Below are positions 1 through 7,143 of a stretch of DNA of 20,030 nucleotides, piece after piece. This DNA is from JANRKN01 sp033763435 (lineage in GTDB: Bacteria > Planctomycetota > Phycisphaerae > Phycisphaerales > UBA1924). The translations under genes and the position numbers were made by a program. The stretch is from the NCBI GenBank assembly GCA_033763435.1, contig JANRKN010000025.1:1-20030 (forward strand), in the 5' to 3' direction. A model generated the notes under the pieces. It ran no database searches. It saw nothing but the letters and a program-made list of their open reading frames with translations, and was not told the origin of the DNA. Numbering within the stretch: position 1 is the first letter of the stretch; every line of letters begins with the position of its first letter.

Positions 1-189
1 CGCGGCCTCGAGCATCGCGGGCGCCGCCTGGAGCATGCCGACGCTCAACGTCTGATCGCGCGAGTCGCGCTGCTGGCGGATCACCACCGGGAAGACCGCG
101 GCGATGCCCAGCAGCCCGAGCGCGAGCACCACCACCGCGAGCAGCACCTCGATCAGTGAGAACGCGCGGGCCAGACGTTGCGTGTTCAT
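1..189 (-). CDS. PilV-like prepilin, partial (cut by window edge)
   Basis: Only the first 63 residues are in the window; the 3' part lies beyond position 1. The protein begins MNTQRLARAFSLIEVLL, a short basic leader followed by the class III signal of type IV prepilins, with predicted cleavage between Ala9 and Phe10 and the conserved Glu at +5. The next segment is hydrophobic and contains VLALGLLGIAAVFPVV, which resembles PilV-type minor pilins. Such proteins are cut and N-methylated by prepilin peptidase and join a pilus or pseudopilus at the inner membrane. The start is supported by GGAGG seven bases upstream and by the 4-base ATGA overlap with the preceding gene, which suggests translational coupling. 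It is the last visible gene of the pilB-pilC-prepilin operon. The exact subclass (PilV or GspI/J-like) cannot be told from the N-terminus alone. Confidence 0.85.
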   Translation of the reverse strand, partial: MNTQRLARAFSLIEVLLAVVVLALGLLGIAAVFPVVIRQQRDSRDQTLSVGMLQAAPAMLEAA

Positions 190-1349
190 CGCGCGACCTC
201 CAGCATGCCGCCCGCGTAGGGCTGCGCCACCATCAGAATGTCGTCGGGCGCGAGGATCCGCTCGCGGTCGGCATCAACGTTCGGGTTGCCCGCGCTGCCG
301 TCGGGCAGCAGCACGCCGTTGAAGTACCGATTGATGCGCCGCTGCAGGTCGAGCGCGCTGCCCGCACGCCCGTTGTCAACGATCGTCGGCCGCACCGGGC
401 GCACGTTGGGGTCATTGGGGTCGCCGTAGATCGTGCCGGTCGCACGGCTCGGGCGCACGCCCAGCGCCGCGGCCAGCGCTCGCTCGTTGTACACGCTGAT
501 CCGGTCCACGGGCCGCGCAAGCACCGTGTCCACCGACTCGTGCCCGAGGAACTCCTGCACGGGCTGCCAAGGCGCGATGGCCTGCGTGTCGTAGTTCACG
601 AGCATGCGGTTGACCCACTGCCGCAGGTCGCCCGAGCGGGTCGGGTCCTCATCGGCCCGATTCGAGACCCGCGGCGTGTTGCTCACCGCGGGCAGCACGA
701 TGGTCGCCGGCGCGCCCGAGCGCGAGATCGCGCCGGTGCCCGATTCAAAGCGGACCATGAAGGTCTGACGCAGGCGCCCGTTGTCGCCCGCGGAGAGGTT
801 GTTCGGATCGAACATTCCGCTCTCGGGGAAGATCCAGTTCGCACCGTTGGGGTCGTACTCGCGGAAGCCGGGGAGCGCCGAGTACGAGGCGGGGCGCTGA
901 TACCACAGCGAGCCGCTGTTCGTCGCGTCGATCGCGCCGGCGGGCACGAACGCGCGGACGTTCCAGTTCCGCGGAAGCTGAACGACCTGAGCCGAAGCGA
1001 TCGGGACAAACACGTCGCGGTCGATCGCCTCGGCCTGGTTGTTGCGTCCGTCCAAATCCTTGATCGTCGCGACCTGAAGGCAGGTGATGATCTGAACGAC
1101 CGGCCCGCCGCGCCCGGCGTTGGCGACGTCAAAGACGAAGACCGCCGCCGCGTCGCCGCCCCGCGAGCGCGTCGCGGTGTCGCGGGCCTGCTGGATGCCG
1201 ATCTGCAAAGCGTTGACGGCCGCCGAGCGCTCGTTGCTCCTCAGCATCGAGCCGAACGAGGGCACCGCGATCGCCAGCAGGATGACGATCAGCGAGATGA
1301 CGACGATCAGCTCGGTGAGCGTGAAGGCCTTGCGCGGGAGGTTCATCAT
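186..1349 (-). CDS. Prepilin-type N-terminal cleavage/methylation domain protein (GspH-like)
   Basis: A 387-residue prepilin-like protein. The N-terminus MMNLPRKAFTLTELIVV carries a class III signal with predicted cleavage at Ala8/Phe9 and Glu at +5, followed by a hydrophobic helix to about residue 32. The rest is a large, poorly conserved globular region rich in Asn, Asp and Arg. True major pilins are about 150 residues, so this looks like a minor pilin or pseudopilin; large prepilins of this kind are common in planctomycetes. The pattern ending in NALQIGIQQARDTATRSRGG after the helix recalls GspH/FimT proteins. The start at 1349 overlaps the stop of the upstream prepilin gene by ATGA; a second ATG directly follows (1346), so the protein may be one residue shorter. 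What it is exported for or binds is not visible. Confidence 0.87.
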   Translation of the reverse strand: MMNLPRKAFTLTELIVVISLIVILLAIAVPSFGSMLRSNERSAAVNALQIGIQQARDTATRSRGGDAAAVFVFDVANAGRGGPVVQIITCLQVATIKDLDGRNNQAEAIDRDVFVPIASAQVVQLPRNWNVRAFVPAGAIDATNSGSLWYQRPASYSALPGFREYDPNGANWIFPESGMFDPNNLSAGDNGRLRQTFMVRFESGTGAISRSGAPATIVLPAVSNTPRVSNRADEDPTRSGDLRQWVNRMLVNYDTQAIAPWQPVQEFLGHESVDTVLARPVDRISVYNERALAAALGVRPSRATGTIYGDPNDPNVRPVRPTIVDNGRAGSALDLQRRINRYFNGVLLPDGSAGNPNVDADRERILAPDDILMVAQPYAGGMLEVAR

Positions 1350-2413
1350 GGCGCACCCACCTCGATCACGTTGTCCTCGCGCGCGGCTTCCTTGATCTTC
1401 AGGTCGTCCGCGTCGCGCCCGAGGCCCAGCTTCACGCGCATGTCCGTCCGCGCGTCCTGCGGGTCGGCGTTGAGCGCGATCTCCGTGCCCAGGTCCCCGA
1501 ACAGCCCGTTGGGTCCGGCCGCGACGATCGCGTACCCGGCCGTGCGGAGCTGCGTGTTGCTCCGCGGGTCCATGTCGGCACGGCGGTTGGAGAACGCCGA
1601 GCGGTTGTTATTCCGAAGGTCGTTGGGGTCGGCGAGGTTCGGATCCACCAGCACCGAGGGCACGTTGTAGAACACGCGGTTGCCCTGTTCGAGCACCTGC
1701 TCAGACTGGCCCGCCACGCCCGGCAGCCAGCGGTAGAAGCGCACCGCGACACCGCCTCGGTCGCGGATCTCGACGAGGCCGTTGCCCGCGTCCTCGATCG
1801 CCAGCGCCGTGGGGTACTTGGCGATGTCGAACGAGGGCGTGTAGGGCTTGGCGCCGCGTGCGGCATCGAGCGCGAAGGAGCCGTCGCGCGAGGGCGCGTT
1901 ATAGCCGGGGCCCTCGACACCATCGATGTCCTTGGGAAGCGCGCCGACGATGTAGTACGCGAGCGACCGCACGCTGAAGCGTCGATCCGCGCGGTTCCGG
2001 TCGTCGCCCGTCGGGTCGATGACGCCGGTGCTGATGTAGCCATCCGCCCGGAGATAGTCGCGCATCGCGCGGTTGCTGTCCGAGAGCCCGAACGAGAACG
2101 CCGCGGGCGCGCGCCGCGTGCCGTTGGTCACCGAGTCTTGGAAGGTATTGATTGGGAAGCTGGTGATCCCGGGGCGACTCAGGCTCGGGATCGCCTGATC
2201 CTGGACCAGAGGCGGAACGAAGCCGAAGTCCTGCCTGAACTGCTCGACGCCGACCTTGAGCGAGTTGACCATCGCGCGGTCGACGGCGCCCTTGGCCGCG
2301 CGGTTCGCGTAGCGCACACCCACCACAAGGATGCCCGCGAGGATCAGCACGACGCTGATCGAGACGAGCAGCTCGATGAGGGTGAAGGCGCGGGTTGGAC
2401 GAGGCGTGTTCAT
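1346..2413 (-). CDS. Prepilin-type N-terminal cleavage/methylation domain protein
   Basis: A 355-residue prepilin-like protein. It starts MNTPRPTRAFTLIELLV, with cleavage predicted at Ala9/Phe10 and Glu at +5, then a hydrophobic helix of about 20 residues. The leader closely resembles that of the PilV-like gene at the window edge (MNTQRLARAFSLIE), suggesting the same peptidase and assembly machine. The C-terminal part is unrelated to any domain I recognise and is rich in Asp, Asn and Arg. The ATG at 2413 is preferred because GGAG lies seven bases upstream and it gives a normal 8-9 residue leader. A GTG at 2470 in the same frame would overlap the pilC stop codon (GTGA) and add 19 residues ahead of the leader; it is possible but less likely. 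The gene sits between pilC and the next prepilin gene. Confidence 0.87.
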   Translation of the reverse strand: MNTPRPTRAFTLIELLVSISVVLILAGILVVGVRYANRAAKGAVDRAMVNSLKVGVEQFRQDFGFVPPLVQDQAIPSLSRPGITSFPINTFQDSVTNGTRRAPAAFSFGLSDSNRAMRDYLRADGYISTGVIDPTGDDRNRADRRFSVRSLAYYIVGALPKDIDGVEGPGYNAPSRDGSFALDAARGAKPYTPSFDIAKYPTALAIEDAGNGLVEIRDRGGVAVRFYRWLPGVAGQSEQVLEQGNRVFYNVPSVLVDPNLADPNDLRNNNRSAFSNRRADMDPRSNTQLRTAGYAIVAAGPNGLFGDLGTEIALNADPQDARTDMRVKLGLGRDADDLKIKEAAREDNVIEVGAP

Positions 2414-2466
2414 CGCGAAGCTCCGTGGACCGTGCGAAGATGCAGCCGAGGAGGGGCTGCGGGGGC

Positions 2467-3786
2467 TCACAGGCCGCCGCCGCTGCCCGAACCGCCGCCG
2501 CCCTGAAGGCTCTTGATCATCTCGACCAGGGGGAGGAACATCGCCACGACGATGGTGCCGACCATGCCGCCGAGCATCACGACCATCAGCGGTTCCAGCA
2601 GGCTCACCAGCGAACCGACTGCGACGTCGACCTCTTCGTCGTAGTTGTCGGCGATCTTCATGAGCATCGAGTCCAGCTCGCCCGTCTCCTCGCCGACGTC
2701 GATCATGTTCACGACGATCGCGTCGCAGGTCTTGCTCTGGCGCAGGGGCTCAGCGAAGCCCTCACCCTCGCGGATCGAGTCGTGGACCTTCAGCAGCGCC
2801 TTCTCGAAGACCCAGTTGCCGCTGGTCTCACCGGTGATCTTGATCGCCTCGAGGATCGGAACGCCCGCCGAGACCAGCGTGCCGAGCGTGCGGGTGAAGC
2901 GCGCGATCGCCGTCTTGCGGACCAGGCCGCCGAAGATCGGCAGGTGCAGGATCAGCCAATCCGTCGCGGCGCGCCCGGGCTTGGCGGTGCGGATCAGCTT
3001 CCAGAGGATGAACGCCGCGATCGGCGCGATGAGCAGGAAGATCGCGCCCGGGATCTGCTGATTGGGCGAGGCCGTGCCCGCGACCCAGCGGCTGGTCTGC
3101 GTCAGCCAGATCGTCAGCGCGGGCAGCTTCACCGCGAAGTCCTTGAAGATCTCCTCGAACTTCGGGATGATGAAGTACATGATGCCAGTCAGGATCAGCG
3201 TCGCGATCACCACGACGACGATCGGGTAGACGAGCGCGCCCTTGATCTTGGCCTTGAGGCGCTGGGCCTTCTCCATGAACTCCGCGAGGCGCTGGAGAAT
3301 GATGTCCAGCACGCCGCCGATCTCACCCGCGTTGACCATCTTCACGTAGAGACGGTCGAAGGCCTTGGGATACTTGCTCATCGCCTCAGAGAGCGACGAG
3401 CCGCCCTCGACCTCCTCGCAGACGCCCTGCAGGATGTTCTTGAGCTTGCCGGGTTTGAGCTGGCCTTCGAGAATCTGGAGCGAGCGCAGCAGGGGCAGGC
3501 CCGCGTCCTGCAGCGTCGAGAGCTGGCGCGTGAAGGTCGTGAGCTGCTTGGCGCCCACCTTGCCGAAGGAGAACGAAGCGCCGCCCTTCTTCTTGGCCTT
3601 GGCCGCCTTCGCAGGCGCGCCCGCGGCGGCCGCGTCGCTCTTCTTGCCCTTCTGCTCCATCACCTTCGAGGGAAACTGACCCTGGCTCTTGATCCGCTGG
3701 ATCGCCTCTTCCGCGGTGCTGGCTTCGATCGACCCCTTGGTCGACTTGCCCGCCGCGTTGATCGCCTCGTACGTGAAGGTCGGCAT
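2467..3786 (-). CDS. pilC: Type IV pilus / type II secretion inner-membrane platform protein PilC/GspF
   Basis: A 439-residue polytopic inner-membrane protein. It begins MPTFTYEAINAAGKSTKG, the usual GspF/PilC N-terminus, followed by a Lys/Ala-rich linker at about residues 53-80. Two copies of the T2SSF domain follow; the first contains FTRQLSTLQDAGLPLLRSL and the second FTRTLGTLVSAGVPILEAI, the hallmark internal repeat. Hydrophobic segments near VYPIVVVVIATLILTGIMYF, the middle (IFLLIAPIAAFILW) and the C-terminus (VVMLGGMVGTIVVAMFLP) fit the three-helix topology. PilC links the cytoplasmic ATPase to pilin insertion. An in-frame GTG at 3852 exists, but 3786 is chosen because AGGAG lies six bases upstream and matches the family start. 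The protein ends in an unusual Gly/Ser tail, GGGGSGSGGGL. pilB is immediately upstream, 124 bases away. Confidence 0.95.
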   Translation of the reverse strand: MPTFTYEAINAAGKSTKGSIEASTAEEAIQRIKSQGQFPSKVMEQKGKKSDAAAAGAPAKAAKAKKKGGASFSFGKVGAKQLTTFTRQLSTLQDAGLPLLRSLQILEGQLKPGKLKNILQGVCEEVEGGSSLSEAMSKYPKAFDRLYVKMVNAGEIGGVLDIILQRLAEFMEKAQRLKAKIKGALVYPIVVVVIATLILTGIMYFIIPKFEEIFKDFAVKLPALTIWLTQTSRWVAGTASPNQQIPGAIFLLIAPIAAFILWKLIRTAKPGRAATDWLILHLPIFGGLVRKTAIARFTRTLGTLVSAGVPILEAIKITGETSGNWVFEKALLKVHDSIREGEGFAEPLRQSKTCDAIVVNMIDVGEETGELDSMLMKIADNYDEEVDVAVGSLVSLLEPLMVVMLGGMVGTIVVAMFLPLVEMIKSLQGGGGSGSGGGL

Positions 3787-3870
3787 CGCTTGCTCCTGAC
3801 CGGCCGCGCCGGGTGCTGAACTCAACTGGACCCCACCACCATTCGCCACCACTTACCATCACACACGCCA

Positions 3871-3909
3871 CCGCCGCATGCACGGCGGCCAATCCCCGCC
3901 GTCGGCGGG
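3871..3909 (-). other. Two GC-rich hairpins between pilB and pilC
   Basis: Just after the pilB stop codon there are two short perfect inverted repeats: CCGCCG/CGGCGG with a 6-base loop (3871-3888) and CCCGCC/GGCGGG with a 3-base loop (3895-3909). Neither is followed by a T run, so this is not a standard intrinsic terminator. The hairpins may protect the pilB 3' end or tune pilC expression relative to pilB. The remaining gap to the pilC start (3787-3870) shows only the pilC Shine-Dalgarno site. Confidence 0.35.
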
Positions 3910-3910
3910 A

Positions 3911-5662
3911 TCACTCCTCGCCGATGGTCTCGCGCACAACCTCGTCGATCGAGGTCCGACCGTCGTAGATCGCGAGCAAGCCCGACTCGCGGAGAGTCCG
4001 CATGCCGCGCTTGCGCGAGTGCTCGCGGATGACGTTGGTCGAGGCCTGGCGCATGATCATCTCGCGGGCCTCGTCGTCGAGGGTCATGATCTCGAACAGC
4101 GCGGTTCGGCCCTTGAAGCCCGACCCGTGGCACCTCTCGCACGGCGCGCCGTTGACCTTGCCCTCGCCCCGCATGAACGTCCGCCCGCGCACGATCTCGG
4201 GCGTCAGGTTCAGCTCCATCAGCTCCTCTTCCTTGGGCACGTACGCCGCCTTGCACACCGGGCACACCGTGCGCACCAGGCGCTGCGCGACCACGCCCTC
4301 GAGCGTCGCCGTGAGCAAGAACGCCTCAAGCCCAAGGTCCAGGAGACGCACCACCGAGCTCGGCGCGTCGTTAGTGTGCAGCGTGCTCAGCACCAAGTGA
4401 CCCGTCAGCGAAGCCTGCACCGCGATCTGCGCCGTCTCAAGGTCGCGGATCTCACCCACCAGGATCACGTCCGGGTCCTGACGCAGGAACGACCTCAGCG
4501 CCTTGGCGAACGTCAGCCCCACTTCGCTGTTGACCTGCACCTGGCAGAGCCCGTCGATGTCGTACTCGACCGGGTCCTCCGCGGTCAGGATCTTGGTCTC
4601 GGGGTCGTTCAGCTCGGCCAGCGCCGCGTACAGCGTCGTCGTCTTGCCCGAGCCCGTCGGGCCCGTCACGACCACGATGCCGTTGGGCTTGTTGATCAAT
4701 CGCCGGAAGGTGCTCAGGTCGTCGTCGCGCAGGCCCACGCGGTCGAGCGAAAGCTCGACGTTGCTCCGGTCCAGCACGCGCATCACGCACGACTCGCCGT
4801 GCATCGTCGGCAGAATCGCGACGCGCAGGTCGATCGGCGTCCCCCCCACCGTCAGCTCGATGCGCCCGTCCTGGGGCAGCCGCCGCTCGGCGATGTCCAG
4901 GTTCGCCATGACCTTCACGCGGCTCGTGATCGCCGGACCGAGCTGCTTGGGCGGCGGCACCATCTCGTACAGCACGCCGTCGATGCGGTACCGCATCTTG
5001 AACTCGTCCTCGAACGGCTCAAAGTGAATGTCCGATGCCCGGTCCTTGATCGCCTGCAGCAGCACCAGGTTCAGCAGCTTGATCACCTGGTTGTCGTCCG
5101 CGGCCTCCATCACCGCGTCCAGGTCAATGCTCTCCCCGCCACGCCCGCCCAGCGCCTTGAACTTCTCATCAGCCGCAAGCGCCTTCACGACGTCCGCGAC
5201 CTGCTCCTGCTTCGCGTAGTGCTTCTTGATCTGGGCGTCGATCACCGTCGGGTCCGCCACCACCGCCTCGACGTTGAAGCCCATCAGCAGACGCAGGTCG
5301 TCCACCGCCCGGAAGTTGTCCGGGCTCTTCATCGCGATCTTCAGGCGCTTGCTCGTCGGGTTGTACTCGACCGGGATCACCTCGTACGACCGGACGTTCT
5401 CCGACGGGATCACGTCCCGGATCGCCTCGGGGATCTCGAACTTGTCCAAGTCCATGTACTGAAGCCCGGCCTGCCCGGCCAGCGCCGCGGCGACGTCCTT
5501 GGGCGAGCAGTAGCCCAGCTCGACCAGCAGCTGGCCGATCGGCACCTTGCGGGTCTTCTGGATCGCCAGCGCCTCGTGGACCTGATCGCGGGTCACCTTG
5601 CCCATCTTGGTGAGCACGCGCCCGATCTTGCGTCCCTTCAACTCAGCAGGATCAATCGCCAT
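3911..5662 (-). CDS. pilB: Type IV pilus assembly / type II secretion ATPase PilB/GspE
   Basis: A 583-residue cytoplasmic hexameric ATPase that drives pilin assembly. An MshEN-type N-domain spans about residues 12-64 as two 24-residue repeats. The catalytic domain shows Walker A GPTGSGKT at 334-341, the Asp box around ILTAEDPVEYDIDG, the Walker B region LRQDPDVILVGEIRD, and the His-box segment STLHTNDAPSSVVRLLD. A tetracysteine zinc site follows (CPVC and CERC about 45 residues later), typical of PilB/GspE and absent from PilT. AGGA lies eight bases before the ATG. The gene heads the operon with pilC and three prepilins, so it is the likely partner of that PilC. In the MshEN repeats the first-position Arg is replaced by Lys12 and Pro41, which may weaken c-di-GMP binding. 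A T2SS rather than pilus role cannot be excluded; no secretin is in view. Confidence 0.95.
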   Translation of the reverse strand: MAIDPAELKGRKIGRVLTKMGKVTRDQVHEALAIQKTRKVPIGQLLVELGYCSPKDVAAALAGQAGLQYMDLDKFEIPEAIRDVIPSENVRSYEVIPVEYNPTSKRLKIAMKSPDNFRAVDDLRLLMGFNVEAVVADPTVIDAQIKKHYAKQEQVADVVKALAADEKFKALGGRGGESIDLDAVMEAADDNQVIKLLNLVLLQAIKDRASDIHFEPFEDEFKMRYRIDGVLYEMVPPPKQLGPAITSRVKVMANLDIAERRLPQDGRIELTVGGTPIDLRVAILPTMHGESCVMRVLDRSNVELSLDRVGLRDDDLSTFRRLINKPNGIVVVTGPTGSGKTTTLYAALAELNDPETKILTAEDPVEYDIDGLCQVQVNSEVGLTFAKALRSFLRQDPDVILVGEIRDLETAQIAVQASLTGHLVLSTLHTNDAPSSVVRLLDLGLEAFLLTATLEGVVAQRLVRTVCPVCKAAYVPKEEELMELNLTPEIVRGRTFMRGEGKVNGAPCERCHGSGFKGRTALFEIMTLDDEAREMIMRQASTNVIREHSRKRGMRTLRESGLLAIYDGRTSIDEVVRETIGEE

Positions 5663-5927
5663 CGCCGCGGTCCTTCTCTATGACGGCTCGTCGCCGGGGC
5701 CCCGATGCAGATCCGAGGCCGACCCATCTCGCTCACCACACCCGCCCGTTGCCGACTCGATCCTGCCCCCATGATGTACCGAGCAGCATACCGGCGGGGT
5801 TGCACACACGACACGCATTTGCGTCGCAAGAACACATGCGACATTTGAATTTCGAAACGACTCAAGCCTCTGAACCACCCCCGCGACCAGCTCGACCCAC
5901 CCCTCCCCAGCCTCAGGACACCCGAAC
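5663..5927 (-). promoter_or_regulatory. Leader/promoter region of the pilB-pilC-prepilin operon
   Basis: This 265-base gap between the pilT terminator and pilB has no convincing gene. Its centre (about 5812-5862) is clearly more AT-rich than the surroundings, as expected of a promoter or operator. It contains the perfect palindrome TTGCGTCGCAA at 5819-5829 and TTTCGAAA-type sequence near 5853. On the minus strand a TATGCT hexamer at 5785-5790 could be a -10 box, though no good -35 box lies 17 bases upstream. Regulation from here is inferred; the transcription start cannot be fixed. Confidence 0.35.
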
Positions 5928-5954
5928 AAAAACCCGAGGCGTGGGGCCTCGGGT
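5928..5954 (-). terminator. Rho-independent terminator downstream of pilT
   Basis: On the minus strand, 23 bases after the pilT stop, CCCGAGGC pairs perfectly with GCCTCGGG around a 5-base loop, with one extra A-T pair, and is followed by TTTTT. This is a textbook intrinsic terminator. It separates the gspE-pilT unit from the pilB operon, which therefore needs its own promoter. Confidence 0.9.
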
Positions 5955-5976
5955 GGGGCATGGTGCGGAGGTTGGC

Positions 5977-7101
5977 TCAGCCCTTGGCGGGGGCGTCTTC
6001 GGACTCGTCCCACTCGATCCGGCCGACGGTCCGGCCCAAGCGATGGACCTTGTCCGTCAGGTCGGCGGGGTTCTTCGACTTGTCGATCATCTCCTCAGCC
6101 GAGATTTTCCCCTGGGTGTAGAGCGACCAGAGGTGGTCGTCGAGGAGCTGCATGCCGAACTTCTTGCCGGTCTGGATGGACGAGTCGATACGGAAGGTCT
6201 TGCCTTCACGGATGAGGTTGGCGATGGCGGGGGTGACGACGAGGAACTCGTACGCCGCGACCATGCCGTCGGTGTCCACCCGGGTGAGCAGCACCTGGGA
6301 GAGGACGCAGAGGAGGGCGGTCGAGAGCTGGACTCGGATCTGGTTCTGCTGGCTGACGGGGAAGGCGTCGACGATACGGTCGATGGTCTTGGCGGCGCCG
6401 GTGGTGTGGAGGGTGCCGAACACCAAGTGGCCCGTTTCGGCGGCGCGGACGGCGGCCTCGATGGTTTCCAGGTCGCGCATTTCGCCGACGAGGATCACGT
6501 CGGGGTCCTGACGGAGCACGCGGCGGAGCGACTCGGCGAAGCTGGGGACGTCGTTGCCGACCTCGCGCTGGTTGACGATCGACTTCTTGTGCTTGTGGTA
6601 GTACTCGATCGGGTCTTCCATCGTCACGATGTGCCGATCCATCGTGGTGTTGACGAAGTCGATCATGGTCGCGAGCGAGGTGGTCTTGCCCGAGCCGGTG
6701 GGCCCGGTGACCAGGAACATGCCGCGGGGGCGACGGATCAGCTCTTTGCAGATCGGGGGAAGGCCGATCTGTTCAAACGTGAGCAGACGGTTGGGGATCT
6801 GGCGGAGGACGATCGCCAGGTCGCCGCGCTGGCGGAAGACCGAAACGCGGAAGCGTGCGGCCTCGCCGTAGGCAAAGCCGAAGTCGGTGCCGCCCTCTTC
6901 CTGAAGCTCCTGCTGGTTGCGCTCGGGCGTGATGGCCTTCATGAGCGAGACCATGTCGTCGGAGTCGAGGATCTTGGTCTGGAGGTTCTTGAGCATGCCG
7001 TGGTGGCGCAGCGTGGGCGGGCGCCCCACGGTGAGGTGGAGGTCCGAGGCGCGGAGCTTCACCACGGTGTCAAGAAGGGCCGTGATCTGGATCGTCGACA
7101 T
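5977..7101 (-). CDS. pilT: Twitching motility / pilus retraction ATPase PilT
   Basis: A 374-residue cytoplasmic ATPase that depolymerises type IV pili. Residues 1-100 form the PAS-like N-domain (LRASDLHLTVGRPPTLR is the usual PilT start). The RecA-like domain has Walker A GPTGSGKT at 133-140, the Asp box in VTMEDPIEYYHKHKKSIVNQ, Walker B with RQDPDVILVGEMRD, the His box GTLHTTGAAKTIDRIVD, and a C-terminal AIANLIREGKTFRIDSSIQ segment matching the PilT AIRNLIRE region. The tetracysteine motif of PilB is absent, confirming a retraction ATPase. It is slightly longer than typical PilT (about 345) owing to an acidic C-terminal tail. It follows the second PilB/GspE paralogue by 42 bases and is probably co-transcribed with it; a strong terminator lies downstream. 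A moderate AGGA lies about ten bases upstream of the start. Confidence 0.96.
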   Translation of the reverse strand: MSTIQITALLDTVVKLRASDLHLTVGRPPTLRHHGMLKNLQTKILDSDDMVSLMKAITPERNQQELQEEGGTDFGFAYGEAARFRVSVFRQRGDLAIVLRQIPNRLLTFEQIGLPPICKELIRRPRGMFLVTGPTGSGKTTSLATMIDFVNTTMDRHIVTMEDPIEYYHKHKKSIVNQREVGNDVPSFAESLRRVLRQDPDVILVGEMRDLETIEAAVRAAETGHLVFGTLHTTGAAKTIDRIVDAFPVSQQNQIRVQLSTALLCVLSQVLLTRVDTDGMVAAYEFLVVTPAIANLIREGKTFRIDSSIQTGKKFGMQLLDDHLWSLYTQGKISAEEMIDKSKNPADLTDKVHRLGRTVGRIEWDESEDAPAKG

Positions 7102-7143
7102 GGCAGGGGGATCCTGTCAGGGGCAGAGGGGCGGAATAGACGT

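Noticed and set aside
156..1670. 504-codon plus-strand frame opposite the prepilin genes
   Set aside because: The minus-strand frames have class III signal peptides, Shine-Dalgarno sites and ATGA overlaps; the plus-strand frame has none of these.
1346..2470. GTG start at 2470 for the first prepilin gene
   Set aside because: It would overlap the pilC stop (GTGA), which is attractive, but it gives a 27-residue leader; ATG at 2413 has a good Shine-Dalgarno site and a leader like that of the PilV-like gene.
2395..5683. Long plus-strand frames opposite pilC and pilB
   Set aside because: They are shadows of confidently identified minus-strand genes, with composition typical of antisense high-GC frames.
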